From Faecalibacterium longum CLA-AA-H243 (lineage in GTDB: Bacteria > Bacillota > Clostridia > Oscillospirales > Ruminococcaceae): 64,000 bases of DNA. A program made the position numbers and the translations under genes. The stretch is taken from positions 1 to 64,000 of the forward strand of contig NZ_JAJEQG010000007.1 in assembly GCF_020687245.1 (NCBI RefSeq), written 5' to 3'. Position 1 is the first letter of the stretch. The number at the start of each line of letters is the position of its first letter. The notes below the pieces were generated by a model. It searched no databases, was not told the DNA's origin, and saw nothing but the letters and a program-made list of their open reading frames with translations. Positions 53,636 through 62,440 of the stretch are shown here, piece after piece.

Positions 53636-54395
53636 TGCCTTCACCCTCGGCCTTGGCCGAAGCTTCGGCCTCCGCCTGCGCGGCCAGCTTCTTGAGCACC
53701 TTCGGCTCCACCCAGGTCACGGAGTCGTCGCCGGCCTTCTTGCGGGCGATGAGGGCCTTGATCTTAATGCCCATCTCGGTGAACATCCCCTCATGCTCGG
53801 TGCGGATGTTCCACTCCGGCTCGTTCTCGTGGAGGTCGTAAGTCTGCCAGACGATGTCGTAGCCGGAAGCGGGGAAGTAGGTCAGGCTGTCGCGGAACAG
53901 GTCATCGTCGTCGGTCTTGAAGTAGATCTCGCCGCCGTCCTTGAGGAAATCGCGGTACTGGATGAGCTGACGGGGGTAGGTGAGGCGGTGCTTGTTGGAG
54001 GAAGCGTTCTTGCTCCACGGGTTGCAGAAGTTGATGTAGATGCGGCTGACGGTGTCCTCCGGGGTGATGACGCCCTTGATGCGCTCGATGTCGGTGCTCA
54101 TGATCTTGACATTGTCGATGGGGCGGCCTGCCTCGGCGTAAGCGGCTTCGATTTTGCGCTTTGCGAGGATGAGCACCTTGTCGGTGATGTCGATGCCCAG
54201 ATAGTTGTTCTCGGGGTGGGCAGAGGCCAGCTGGGAGATGAAGCCGCCCTTGCCGCAGCCCAGCTCCAGCACGAAAGGCTGCTCCGGGCGGGCATACTGG
54301 CTGTGCCACTTGCCGCCCCAGATAAGGGGCTCGTGGACGTGGAAATCAGCGGCCATCAGTTCGTCGTGGGCGTAGGGCTTGAAACGCATTCTCAT
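53628..54395 (-). CDS. trmB: tRNA (guanine-N7)-methyltransferase
   Basis: 255 residues. SAM-binding 'LELGCGKGGFISQLA', 'YLGIDITDKVL' and the substrate motif 'INFCNPWSKNASSNKHRL' correspond to the TrmB P-W-x-K-x-x-H-x-K-R-R region. 'LKDGGEIYFKTDDD' is also typical. It makes m7G at position 46 of tRNAs. The C-terminus has a 25-residue Ala/Glu tail beyond the usual fold. ATG 54395 has GGAG 11 bases upstream. Operon with the upstream alaX-type gene. Confidence 0.93.
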   Translation of the reverse strand: MRMRFKPYAHDELMAADFHVHEPLIWGGKWHSQYARPEQPFVLELGCGKGGFISQLASAHPENNYLGIDITDKVLILAKRKIEAAYAEAGRPIDNVKIMSTDIERIKGVITPEDTVSRIYINFCNPWSKNASSNKHRLTYPRQLIQYRDFLKDGGEIYFKTDDDDLFRDSLTYFPASGYDIVWQTYDLHENEPEWNIRTEHEGMFTEMGIKIKALIARKKAGDDSVTWVEPKVLKKLAAQAEAEASAKAEGEGNV

Positions 54396-54432
54396 AAGAT
54401 AGTATTCTCCTTGTGACGTGAAAAGTTTGTAC

Positions 54433-55617
54433 TTACAGATTTTTCTTCAAAAATTCCTCTACCTGCTCCGGCGTGGCGGCGCAGCTGCCCTGGCAGATAC
54501 CGGGCTTGCCGCCGCCGCGTCCGTTCAGGGCGGCGTTGAGGGCTTTGGTCAGGGCGCGGACGTCGCCGCCGGTCTGCGCGATGCAGTAGCCGGTGCCCTT
54601 CTCGCTGGGCGTCAGAGCGGCGCAGAGGCCGGTGGTGGCCTCGCTCAGCCGTGCAGCCAGACGGTGCAGGCCGTCCGGGTCGAGGCCGGGAACGGTGCGG
54701 ATGGCCGTTTCGTCGGGGCCAAGCTGTGCGGCCAGTGCATCGAAGAGCTGACTGCACAGGCCGAAGTGGGCGAATTTCAGGGCCGTGTACTCGTCGTACA
54801 CCCGGTGGACCGCCACGGCGGTCTGGTCGGCCTTAGCCGAGAGCAGTGCGCCGATGTCGGCCTGACGGCTCCGCATGGCCTGCGCTTCCCGCAGGGCGCG
54901 TCCGCCGCAGACGACGCTGAGCCGGACACCGCCCTTGTAGTTCTCAGAGGTGAGGATCTTGATTTGTCCCACCTGTCCGGTGGCGGCGGTGTGGGTGCCG
55001 CAGCAGGCGCAGACGTCCGCGCCCGGGATGGTCACGATGCGCACCTGCCCGGCGATCTCTTTTTTGCTGCGGTAGGTCAGCGCCGCCAGCTCTTCAGGGG
55101 TGGGGTAGGTGATGAGCACCGGCACATTCTCCCAGATGATGCGGTTGGCGGCAAGTTCTGCCTCCCGCAGGCCCTCGGCGGAGATGGGGACACTGGTGTC
55201 CATCCGCACGGCGTCGGAGCCGATATGGAAGCCCACGTTCTCCGCCCCGAACATCTGGTGCAGGATGCCGGAGAGGATGTGCTCGCCGGTGTGCTGCTGC
55301 ATCTTGTCGAAGCGCCACTCCCAGTCGATGGTGCCGGTGACGGCGGCACCGGGCTGTGCGGTCTCGGGCAGGGCATCCACCGTGTGCCAGATGATGCCGT
55401 TCGTCTCGTGGACGTCGGTGACATGGAGCACCGTGCCGTCGGCGAGGGTAAGCGTGCCTCTGTCGGCGGGCTGACCGCCCCCTTCGGGGTAGAACACCGT
55501 GCCGTCCAGCGCGATGCGCCCGCCGCCCGTCTTTGCGTCCGCCTCTGCGGCCAGGATGACCCCGGCGGCAGTCTTGCGGAATGCGTCGTTCTCAAAATAT
55601 TTTTCCGTGCGCTGCAT
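54433..55617 (-). CDS. Alanyl-tRNA editing protein (AlaX type, with DHHA1)
   Basis: 394 residues. N-terminal AlaX part (about 1-230) with zinc/editing motifs HTGEH (in QQHTGEHILSG) and CACCGTH; 'GTVFYPEGGGQPADRG' is the glycine-rich motif of AlaRS editing domains. A C-terminal DHHA1-like domain ends in 'GRGGGKPGICQGS'. It removes Ser or Gly from mischarged tRNA-Ala in trans. ATG 55617 follows AGGAGG. It heads the unit alaX-trmB-small Cys protein-CmpB; an extended -10 TGGTATACT lies at 55667-55675 on the minus strand. Confidence 0.9.
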   Translation of the reverse strand: MQRTEKYFENDAFRKTAAGVILAAEADAKTGGGRIALDGTVFYPEGGGQPADRGTLTLADGTVLHVTDVHETNGIIWHTVDALPETAQPGAAVTGTIDWEWRFDKMQQHTGEHILSGILHQMFGAENVGFHIGSDAVRMDTSVPISAEGLREAELAANRIIWENVPVLITYPTPEELAALTYRSKKEIAGQVRIVTIPGADVCACCGTHTAATGQVGQIKILTSENYKGGVRLSVVCGGRALREAQAMRSRQADIGALLSAKADQTAVAVHRVYDEYTALKFAHFGLCSQLFDALAAQLGPDETAIRTVPGLDPDGLHRLAARLSEATTGLCAALTPSEKGTGYCIAQTGGDVRALTKALNAALNGRGGGKPGICQGSCAATPEQVEEFLKKNL

Positions 55618-55766
55618 GGCACGATACCTCCTGTAATAAAAACGATATTATCCCACTATAAAACTAAGTATACCACGTTTTTTGCCTGTGGAAAATAGTC
55701 TTCGCTTATGTTATGATAGGAAACAGCATAAACCCAAACGGAATATAAAGCGAGGAAGGTATCATC

Positions 55767-57344
55767 ATGCGTGAAAGTGGAATCCTGATGCCGGTGTCCA
55801 GCCTGCCCGGCCCCTATGGTATTGGCTGCTTTGGCGCCGAAGCGCTCAAGTTCGTGGATTTTCTGGCCGCTGCTGGCCAGCACATCTGGCAGCTGCTGCC
55901 CCTCAGCCCCACCGGCTACGGCGACAGCCCCTACCAGAGCTGTTCTGCCTTTGCGGGCAACCCCTACTTCATCGACCTCGACGCTCTCAAGGCCGACGGC
56001 CTGCTGACCGCCGCCCAGCTCAAGGCGGAAAAGTGGGGGGATGACCCGCTTTCGGTGGACTACGGCACTCTCTACACCAGCCGCTATAAGGTGCTGCGCA
56101 CCGCCTACGCCGCATGGCGCGAGAAGTACGCCGGTCTCCACGGCTGCGCCCACTACTACCCCGACGACTACTACGCTTTCGCCCTTGCCAACGACAGCTG
56201 GCTGAATGATTACGCCCTCTACATGGCCCTCAAGACCGCCAACGGCATGAAGAGCTGGATTGAGTGGCCCCGGGAGTACCGCCTGCGGGACGCCGCCGCG
56301 CTGGCAAAGTTCGCAGCAGAGCAGGAAGAGGAGATCGGCTTCTGGAAGTTCCTGCAGTACGAGTTTGCCACCCAGTGGAAAAAGGTCAAGGACTACGCCA
56401 ACGCCAAGGGCGTGAAAATTCTGGGCGACATCCCTATCTACGTCTCTGCCGACTCGGTGGATGCATGGGTGGGCGGCGAGCTCTTCGAGCTGGACGCGCA
56501 GGGAGGCTTTGCCCGCGTGGCCGGCTGTCCGCCGGATTACTTCTCCGCAGACGGCCAGCTCTGGGGCAACCCACTGTATAACTGGCCGTATCATAAACAG
56601 ACGGGATACGTCTGGTGGATCCGGCGTGTCCGCCACGCCCTCGGCATCTACGACCTGCTTCGCATCGACCACTTCCGCGGCTTCGACACCTACTGGGCCA
56701 TCCCGGCGGGCAGCCCTACCGCTTGCACCGGCAAGTGGGAGATCGGCCCCCGGATGGACTTGTTCCACGCACTGGAAGCTGCCCTCGGTAAGCTGCCCAT
56801 CATCGCGGAAGATCTGGGCGAGCTGTTCCCCAGCGTCCGCGAGCTGCTGGCCGACAGCACCTTCCCGGGCATGAAAGTTTTGCAGTTCGCTTTCGGCGGC
56901 GGCGACAACGAGTATCTGCCCCACAACTACGTCAAGAACAGCGTGGTCTACCCGGGTACCCACGACAACACCACCCTCACCGACTGGTGGGAGAACGCCG
57001 CCACCGGGAAGGAAAAGGCCAACGCCGCCGCTTATCTCCACCTGACTCCCTGCAAGCCCACCGCGAAGGAAGTGGCCGCCGTCAAGCCGGACGCCGCCCG
57101 CATCGCGCTGCTGCGTGCGGCCCTCGGCTCTGTGGCTGACCGGGCCATCATCCCTATGCCCGACTGGCTGGGTCTGGGCGCAGAGGCCCACCTGAACACC
57201 CCCGGCAAGCTGGGCGGCAACTGGACCTGGCGTGCCGCGGAGGGCTTCGACGCAGAGCCGCTGGCCAGCCGTATCCAGGCTGAGTGCGAGGTCTACTGCC
57301 GCGCCAAGGAGCCGGTCGAAAAAGAGGCAAAAACCTCAATTTGA
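55767..57344 (+). CDS. malQ: 4-alpha-glucanotransferase
   Basis: 525 residues, the normal GH77 size. 'GILMPVSSLPGPYGIG' opens the barrel. The catalytic nucleophile Asp is in LLRIDHFRGFDTYW, the acid/base Glu in IIAEDLGELFP, and the third Asp in YPGTHDNTTLTDWW. It rearranges maltodextrins during glycogen or maltose use. ATG 55767 follows GAGGAAGG. Single gene, divergent from the alaX unit; an extended -10 (TGTTATGAT) is about 50 bases upstream. Confidence 0.96.
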   Translation: MRESGILMPVSSLPGPYGIGCFGAEALKFVDFLAAAGQHIWQLLPLSPTGYGDSPYQSCSAFAGNPYFIDLDALKADGLLTAAQLKAEKWGDDPLSVDYGTLYTSRYKVLRTAYAAWREKYAGLHGCAHYYPDDYYAFALANDSWLNDYALYMALKTANGMKSWIEWPREYRLRDAAALAKFAAEQEEEIGFWKFLQYEFATQWKKVKDYANAKGVKILGDIPIYVSADSVDAWVGGELFELDAQGGFARVAGCPPDYFSADGQLWGNPLYNWPYHKQTGYVWWIRRVRHALGIYDLLRIDHFRGFDTYWAIPAGSPTACTGKWEIGPRMDLFHALEAALGKLPIIAEDLGELFPSVRELLADSTFPGMKVLQFAFGGGDNEYLPHNYVKNSVVYPGTHDNTTLTDWWENAATGKEKANAAAYLHLTPCKPTAKEVAAVKPDAARIALLRAALGSVADRAIIPMPDWLGLGAEAHLNTPGKLGGNWTWRAAEGFDAEPLASRIQAECEVYCRAKEPVEKEAKTSI

Positions 57345-57399
57345 CGGGAATGTAAAAAATCTTTTTGAAAATTGTGCGTTTTGCTGGTAAGCGCCCCGC

Positions 57400-57539
57400 C
57401 ATCGTGGTATAATCGCATGAGACGCAGTCAGATATAAGACTTATTTTCACAGCGATACACTGGCCATGAAAACAGGCTCGGCTGTGAAAAGGCAGAGCAC
57501 CGGGAAGGAAGACCCGGTGTATAAAATGGGGAAAAACGC
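57400..57539 (+). promoter_or_regulatory. Extended -10 promoter and structured 5' leader
   Basis: TGGTATAAT near 57404-57412 is an extended -10. The leader then holds TTTTCACAGC (57444-57453) pairing with GCTGTGAAAA (57481-57490) and CACCGGG (57498-57504) pairing with CCCGGTG (57513-57519), just before GGGGAAAAACGCATG. Two tidy stems with conserved-looking loops upstream of a degenerate GGDEF gene suggest a regulatory RNA. It does not match c-di-GMP class I or II sequences that I know. Confidence 0.55.
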
Positions 57540-58337
57540 ATGAAAAATGAATGGACTGAGCAGGACTTGCGGCAATTCGTCGAAAGTTCGCGGCCTGTGT
57601 TTCAGGATGTGAGCCTGACGCAGGTGGACGAGGACGCCGACCGCTGCTGGCAGGACGACGGCCTGATGGTGGACTACGAGCTGCGCGGCGGTCAGGTGGA
57701 CTGTGTGCTGCGCCGCTGTGTCGTGGCAGACGGCAAGGTGTGGCAGCTGCAGATGACGGCCCCTCTGGCTGGCAATGATCTGCCCGAAGACCGGATGACC
57801 CCGCGGGAGCGGGAGATGTGCCGCGACGACATGAACCACGACTTTGTGACGGGGGTGTTCAACCGCCGCTACTACGAGACGGAATTCTGCACGAAACTCG
57901 ATGAGTGGACCGACTGCCACCGCTGCGCTGCGCTGGCGCTGGTGTCCATCGACGGCGCAGAGAAGCTTTCCGCGCGGGAGAGCGACGCCGTCATGGGCCA
58001 GCTGGTCTGCTTTGTGGCAAACCAGTGGAAAAAGCACTTTGACCAGCCTGCTGAGCGGGTGGTCTGCCGCCTGAGCGATACCCTGTTCGCCATCGGCTGC
58101 GCCGACCGCACCCGCCGTGAGCTGGAAGAGGAGCTGAAAGCCATCTACGCCGAGATGCCCAAGGAGTGTGTGGCCTCGGTGGGCCTGATGCGCCGGGTGC
58201 CGTTCACCCAGTCCATCGGCGTGGCTGGCACCCGCGAGGTGCGCTGTAAGAACTGGGATGCCCTCTATGACCTGTGCGAGAAGCGGCTGGCCGCTGCACA
58301 GACCGCAGGCGGAGACCGCATCTACGACGGCGAATAA
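57540..58337 (+). CDS. Degenerate GGDEF-domain protein
   Basis: 265 residues. The middle and C-terminal part (about 95-260) is a GGDEF fold: 'HDFVTGVFNRRYYE' corresponds to the D-x-L-T-G-x-x-N-R-R entry motif. The GG(D/E)EF loop is replaced by 'LSDTLFAIGC', so it cannot be a diguanylate cyclase. The N-terminal 90 residues are a small alpha/beta domain that I do not recognise. It may be a nucleotide-binding receptor or a regulatory relic. ATG 57540 follows GGGGAAAAA. It is preceded by a structured leader and followed by a terminator overlapping the next gene's leader. Confidence 0.75.
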   Translation: MKNEWTEQDLRQFVESSRPVFQDVSLTQVDEDADRCWQDDGLMVDYELRGGQVDCVLRRCVVADGKVWQLQMTAPLAGNDLPEDRMTPREREMCRDDMNHDFVTGVFNRRYYETEFCTKLDEWTDCHRCAALALVSIDGAEKLSARESDAVMGQLVCFVANQWKKHFDQPAERVVCRLSDTLFAIGCADRTRRELEEELKAIYAEMPKECVASVGLMRRVPFTQSIGVAGTREVRCKNWDALYDLCEKRLAAAQTAGGDRIYDGE

Positions 58338-58346
58338 TGCATAAGA

Positions 58347-58389
58347 GTCCCCCTTTTGAGAGAAACTACCCTCAAAAGGGGGATTTTTG
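58347..58389 (+). terminator. Terminator-like hairpin carrying next gene's RBS
   Basis: TCCCCCTTTTGAG (58348-58360) pairs with CTCAAAAGGGGGA (58371-58383), then TTTTTGT runs into the ATG at 58391. The only ribosome-binding site for that ATG, AAAGGGGG, lies in the 3' arm, so read-through transcripts would be poorly translated. Confidence 0.75.
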
Positions 58390-58390
58390 T

Positions 58391-58831
58391 ATGGAAAACC
58401 AGAAAAACGACAATCTCAATATGCTGGAAGCCATCGTGCAGAACACCGAGATGGGGAAGAATACCCTCGACCAGCTCGTGCCGATGGCGGAGGATGAGCA
58501 GTTCAAGGCGGAGCTTCTGCGCCAGCGCAATATCTACCGCCAGCTCAATCAGGAGGCCCACGCCGCCATCGACGCCTGCGGCGGCTCGGCCCAGGGCCAG
58601 AGCGCTATGGCGAAGCTCAACACCAAGGTGAGCATCGGCATGAAGACCATCACCGACAAATCCACCCGCAACCTCGCCGAGATGCTCACCCAGGGCAGCG
58701 GCATGGGCGTGGTGGACTGCATCAAATCCCAGAAGGACTACCCGGACGCCGCGCCGGGGTCGAAGAGGCTGATGCAGAAGCTGCAGGATTTTGAGGAGGA
58801 TAACAGGCTGAAGCTGGAGCAGTACCTGTAA
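58391..58831 (+). CDS. Small helical protein, unknown function
   Basis: 146 residues, soluble, predicted nearly all alpha-helical in a four-helix pattern. It starts 'MENQKNDNLNMLEAIVQNTEMGKNTLD' in character and contains 'YRQLNQEAHAAIDACGG', reminiscent of ferritin-like DUF2383-type bundles, but no di-iron ligand set is obvious. ATG 58391 is used because AAAGGGGG precedes it. Expression is probably limited by the overlapping hairpin unless a separate promoter exists. Confidence 0.72.
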   Translation: MENQKNDNLNMLEAIVQNTEMGKNTLDQLVPMAEDEQFKAELLRQRNIYRQLNQEAHAAIDACGGSAQGQSAMAKLNTKVSIGMKTITDKSTRNLAEMLTQGSGMGVVDCIKSQKDYPDAAPGSKRLMQKLQDFEEDNRLKLEQYL

Positions 58832-58837
58832 CGGAGC

Positions 58838-59140
58838 TAAGTTCTCTTTTGCGCGCCAAAAGAGAACCAGAAAAGCGCCGCTTTTCCGAGGCGCGGGCAC
58901 GGGAAAGGGGCTGCTCGCCCCTTTCAGACCCCGAAGGGGAAGTCGAAACGGAAAAAAGCTAGCCGCTTCGCTAAGACGGGTTGCGGCTCCCAGCGTCTGC
59001 TTCGCTGCCGCTCGCATCCTGCTGGCCGCTGTCCCAACAGCTCCTCCCTGTTTCCGCCACTGGCGGCGGTCGTCGCTGTTGCGCTTTTTTCTCGCTTCTC
59101 CGATTTGCTGCTTCGCAGCAGATTTTTTAGATGCTGCAAT
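58838..59140. repeat. Multi-hairpin non-coding region
   Basis: About 300 bases without a credible gene. It is a chain of short stems: GTTCTCTTTT/AAAAGAGAAC (58849-58876), GAAAAGCG/CGCTTTTC, GAAAGGGG/CCCCTTTC (58911-58933), and TGCTGCTTCGCAGCA (59107-59121). Such strings of hairpins look like a degenerate interspersed repeat, possibly a merged pair of small mobile repeats. Confidence 0.55.
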
Positions 59141-59142
59141 AG

Positions 59143-59177
59143 AAAAAGCTCCTGCCCGGATGAGGCAGGAGCTTTTC
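59143..59177 (-). terminator. Terminator of mtnN
   Basis: AAAAGCTCCTGCC pairs with GGCAGGAGCTTTT; on the minus strand the stem ends in TTTTTCT. Confidence 0.88.
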
Positions 59178-59187
59178 GCAGCTAAAA

Positions 59188-59871
59188 TTAGAGAGATTCG
59201 ACCATCGCGGCGACGATCTTGGTCGCGGTGGCGACGTACTCGGTGATGCTGAACTTTTTGACCACCAGCACCTCATGGCCGTCCTCGTCGGCGTTATCGC
59301 TCATGGCGCGGAGGATGACGCAAGGCACATCGTTCTTGGCGGCGATCTGACTCACGGCCGCGCCCTCCATCTCCACGCAGTCGGGGGCGCATTTGGCCTC
59401 GATGGCGGCTTTGGTGGCGCTGTCGCCCACGAACATATCGCCGGTGGCGATCTTGCCTGCCAGAGCCTTGACGCCTGCGTCGGCGCAGGCTTTCTCGGCG
59501 GCGGCGATAAGGGCCGGGTCGCCGGTGTACTCCTTCAGGAAAGGCGGATTCTGGCAGATCATATCCAGCTGAGCGTCGTGGTAAAGCACTGTCTTGCCGA
59601 TGACTACGTCGCCAATGCCGATCTTGCTTGTCATGTTGCCTGCGATGCCGGAGAAGATGATCTTCTCAGCACCGAACTTGGTGATGAGCACCTGGGTGGT
59701 GGCAGCGGCGTTGGCCTTGCCCATGCCTGCACAGCAGACGACCACCTGCTTGCCGGCCAGTGTGCCTTTGTGATATTCCACGCCGCCGTAGGGCTCGACC
59801 GTGACATTTTCCAGCCTGGCGCAGAGCTGGTCCACTTCGTCGGGCATTGCGCCCATGATACCTAAAATCAT
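59188..59871 (-). CDS. mtnN: 5'-methylthioadenosine/S-adenosylhomocysteine nucleosidase
   Basis: 227 residues, the usual length. 'GIMGAMPDEV' holds the catalytic Glu near residue 12, 'EMEGAAVSQIA' the ribose-binding Glu, and 'RAMSDNADED' the catalytic Asp. 'FSGIAGNM' is a substrate loop. It cleaves MTA and SAH to adenine, recycling methionine and allowing autoinducer-2 precursor formation if luxS exists elsewhere. The start is nine bases after the ychF stop, so both share an operon. Confidence 0.95.
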   Translation of the reverse strand: MILGIMGAMPDEVDQLCARLENVTVEPYGGVEYHKGTLAGKQVVVCCAGMGKANAAATTQVLITKFGAEKIIFSGIAGNMTSKIGIGDVVIGKTVLYHDAQLDMICQNPPFLKEYTGDPALIAAAEKACADAGVKALAGKIATGDMFVGDSATKAAIEAKCAPDCVEMEGAAVSQIAAKNDVPCVILRAMSDNADEDGHEVLVVKKFSITEYVATATKIVAAMVESL

Positions 59872-59880
59872 AAACTCTCC

Positions 59881-61014
59881 TTACACATTGAACAGGAACT
59901 CGATGACATCGCCGTCCTTCACGACATATTCCTTGCCCTCGGTGCGCTGCAGGCCCTTGGCCTTGACGGCAGCGTAATCGAAATCGTGGGCCTCGAGGTC
60001 GCTGTAGGCGATGACGCTGGCGCGGATGAAGCCGCGCTCAAAGTCGCTGTGGATCTTGCCGGCAGCCTGCGGAGCCTTGGTACCCTTGCGGATGGTCCAG
60101 GCGCGGCACTCCTTCTTGCCGTCGGTCAGGAAGGAGATGAGGCCCAGCAGGTCGTAGCTGGCGGTGATGAGGTTGTCGAGGCCGCTTGCTTCGATCCCCA
60201 TCTCGGCGAGGAAGGCTTTCTTTTCCTCGGGGCTGTAGTCGGCGATGTCCTCCTCGGTCTTGGCGCAGATAGGGATGTAGCGTGCGCCCTCTTCCTTGGC
60301 GCGTGCAGCCACCAGCGGGACGTACTTGTTGTTCTCGATGCCCTCCATCAGGTCGTCCTCGCCCACATTGCAAGCGTAGAGGACGGGCTTTGCACTCAGC
60401 AGGCCCATCTCGTGGAGCACGGTCTGCTGCTCGGCGTCGTTCTCGTCGAAGTCGAAGCTGCGGGCGGGCTTGCCGGATTCCAGATGGGCGGCCAGCTGCT
60501 GCAGCCATGCGGCCTCGGCGGCAGCACCCTTGTTGTTGCCGCTCTTTGCGGCCTTGGCCATGCGGCCTGCGCGGTTCTGGACGACTTCGAGGTCGGAAAG
60601 GATGAGCTCGTAGTCGATGGCGTCGATGTCGGCGATGGGGTCCACGGCCTCGGCCTTGGTCACGTCCTCCACGACATGGATGATGTTGTCGTCGTCGAAG
60701 CAGCGCACGACATGGACGATGGCATCGCACTCGCGGATGTGGCCGAGGAACTTGTTGCCGAGGCCGGCACCCTGGCTTGCGCCCTTGACGAGGCCGGCGA
60801 TGTCCACGAACTCCACGATAGCGGGGGTCTTCTTGTTGGTCTGCCAGATCTCAGCCAGCTTATCCAGCCGCTTGTCCGGCACGGCCACGATGCCGCTGTT
60901 GGGCTCGATGGTGCAGAAGGGGTAGTTTGCAGCCTCCGCGTTCTTGGTGGAGGTGATGGCGTTGAACAGAGTGGACTTGCCGACGTTGGGCAGGCCGACG
61001 ATACCGAGTTTCAT
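59881..61014 (-). CDS. ychF: YchF/Obg-like GTPase/ATPase
   Basis: 377 residues, slightly above the usual 363. P-loop GLPNVGKST, switch regions '[12 protein letters not shown]' and '[17 protein letters not shown]', and a C-terminal TGS domain ('[20 protein letters not shown]'). YchF prefers ATP and binds ribosomes; it is linked to stress tolerance. ATG 61014 follows AAAGGAG. It leads the ychF-mtnN unit from a promoter at 61093-61121 on the minus strand. Confidence 0.96.
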   Translation of the reverse strand: MKLGIVGLPNVGKSTLFNAITSTKNAEAANYPFCTIEPNSGIVAVPDKRLDKLAEIWQTNKKTPAIVEFVDIAGLVKGASQGAGLGNKFLGHIRECDAIVHVVRCFDDDNIIHVVEDVTKAEAVDPIADIDAIDYELILSDLEVVQNRAGRMAKAAKSGNNKGAAAEAAWLQQLAAHLESGKPARSFDFDENDAEQQTVLHEMGLLSAKPVLYACNVGEDDLMEGIENNKYVPLVAARAKEEGARYIPICAKTEEDIADYSPEEKKAFLAEMGIEASGLDNLITASYDLLGLISFLTDGKKECRAWTIRKGTKAPQAAGKIHSDFERGFIRASVIAYSDLEAHDFDYAAVKAKGLQRTEGKEYVVKDGDVIEFLFNV

Positions 61015-61092
61015 TTCAGATTTCTCCTTTTATAGTCATGGATGACAGAGCATTTTACAGAATGACTCCGGGTCATTTTTACATACACATCT

Positions 61093-61121
61093 ATTTTATC
61101 ATGCCTGCGGCGGCTCTTCAA
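61093..61121 (-). promoter_or_regulatory. Promoter of ychF-mtnN
   Basis: Minus strand: TTGAAG (61121-61116), 17 bp, TAAAAT (61098-61093). Confidence 0.75.
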
Positions 61122-61188
61122 GACCTTTCCGGAAGCAGAAGAAGGGGCAGATGGGCGATATGTGATTGATTTTTCACTTTCGAATCGG

Positions 61189-61217
61189 TTGAAAGCGCCT
61201 GCAAACTATGATATAAT
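61189..61217 (+). promoter_or_regulatory. Promoter of 61321 gene cluster
   Basis: TTGAAA (61189-61194), 17 bp, TATAAT (61212-61217) with TG extension, a strong promoter. A leader of about 100 bases precedes ATG 61321. Confidence 0.8.
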
Positions 61218-61320
61218 GCATGGAAGAGCGTGCTTTGAAGGGGAAAGTCTGCCCTTTTGCGCTCGGGAAGCATTGGGATCGTGTAAAATAGAGGGACTAG
61301 ACCCGAGAAAGGAAAACAAA

Positions 61321-61614
61321 ATGAATTATCCTGTCGAATATACTGTGATTGCGGAAAATGAAAAAATCTATATTGAGGGCGGTGCCGATTATTGGGGGCT
61401 GTTCAACTACCTCATCGGTGACTATCTGCGGGACGCAGTCCTGAGTGATACTCGCTCGGCTGTCTGGAGCAGCGCCAAGAAGGGTTCTACTGAGCCGCTG
61501 CAGAACTGGTTCAAGAACTTCAAGAGCATGGGGATCATGGGTATGATCGGCTACATCTATGGTATCTACCACCTGGGCGAGAAGATCGACACTTACCTGA
61601 GCAAGAAGAACTAA
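61321..61614 (+). CDS. Small protein, unknown function
   Basis: 97 residues. N-terminal half is mixed alpha/beta ('YTVIAENEKIYIEGGADYWG'); the C-terminal half has an amphipathic, Gly/Ile/Met-rich stretch ('SMGIMGMIGYIYGIYHLG') that could insert in a membrane or be a helical hairpin. ATG 61321 follows GAAAGGAA. No family is recognised. Its stop overlaps the next ATG by one base, so both are translated together, upstream of a Wzz-type gene. Confidence 0.75.
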   Translation: MNYPVEYTVIAENEKIYIEGGADYWGLFNYLIGDYLRDAVLSDTRSAVWSSAKKGSTEPLQNWFKNFKSMGIMGMIGYIYGIYHLGEKIDTYLSKKN

Positions 61615-62381
61615 TGGCCGCGGAAAAGAGAAAGGTCAAAAAGTGGGGCTGGAAGACTTTGCTGGCACTGCTTGGCCTGGCAGCGGCTGGTGCATTCGGC
61701 TTTTTCAGCATCTTCAATACGGTAAGAGTGACAGCGGCTGAACCCGCCCTCTCGGAGAACGAAGCGAATGAAGCGGCATCTGTCACCATCACAGATGCGG
61801 AACTGGAACAGCTGCTCAGCGGCGAGCTCACGCTGGACAGCCTGACCCGGACCGGTACGGATGAAGCGCCTGCAGCCTCCGAGGCGCAGGGGACCGCCGC
61901 CGGTGAGCAGCCGGCCAGAACGGAGTCTGAGGCGGCAGCGTCCAGCGAGCCGGAAGACTCTGCATCCGGCACGGAGCAGAGCGCAGCCTCGTCGTCCGAG
62001 GCTCCGGCGGAAAAAAAGCAGCAGGAGGCAGCCTGTGAGGCCGAAGTCAAGGCTCTCATCCAGCAGACCTACGCGCTGAAAGCCATTGCAGAAAAGGGAC
62101 TCAATTCCAGCATCTCTGCGGCAAAGGCTGAGTACAAGACGCTGCCCGCAGAGCAGCAGACCAAAACCAAAAAGATCATGATCTGCCTGTCCAAGACAGG
62201 TGAGCTCACCTCGCTGCAGTCGTATTGCGACAAGGAGATGGGCCGCATTGTGAGCCAGCTGCGCACGGTCCTGAAAGAAAATGGACAGAGCACAGAACTG
62301 GCCGATCAGGTCATGAGCACCTACAAAGCCGAAAAGAGCCAGCGCTATGCAGAGCTGAAAAACAAGCTGTATAACGGCTGA
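61614..62381 (+). CDS. Single-span protein with Ser/Ala/Glu-rich linker, unknown
   Basis: 255 residues. A basic N-terminus (AAEKRKVKKWGWK) and one span (about 15-33) are followed by a long low-complexity segment rich in Ala, Glu, Ser and Gly (about 75-140), then a helical C-terminal domain (about 145-255) with two Cys ('EAACEAEVKALIQQ', 'SLQSYCDKEMG') that could form a disulfide outside the cell. This resembles wall-space proteins tethered by a flexible linker. Function unknown; the following gene suggests an envelope-polysaccharide context. Confidence 0.75.
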   Translation: MAAEKRKVKKWGWKTLLALLGLAAAGAFGFFSIFNTVRVTAAEPALSENEANEAASVTITDAELEQLLSGELTLDSLTRTGTDEAPAASEAQGTAAGEQPARTESEAAASSEPEDSASGTEQSAASSSEAPAEKKQQEAACEAEVKALIQQTYALKAIAEKGLNSSISAAKAEYKTLPAEQQTKTKKIMICLSKTGELTSLQSYCDKEMGRIVSQLRTVLKENGQSTELADQVMSTYKAEKSQRYAELKNKLYNG

Positions 62382-62440
62382 CTGTTCTGAAAGAGCAAGG
62401 AAGGCTGAAAAGCAGAAGCACAGGAGAGGAATCACAAAGT

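Noticed and set aside
57421-57539. c-di-GMP (GEMM) riboswitch upstream of the GGDEF-like gene
   Set aside because: The conserved class I loop and receptor sequences are not present, and class II motifs are not recognised either. Only a generic structured leader is claimed.
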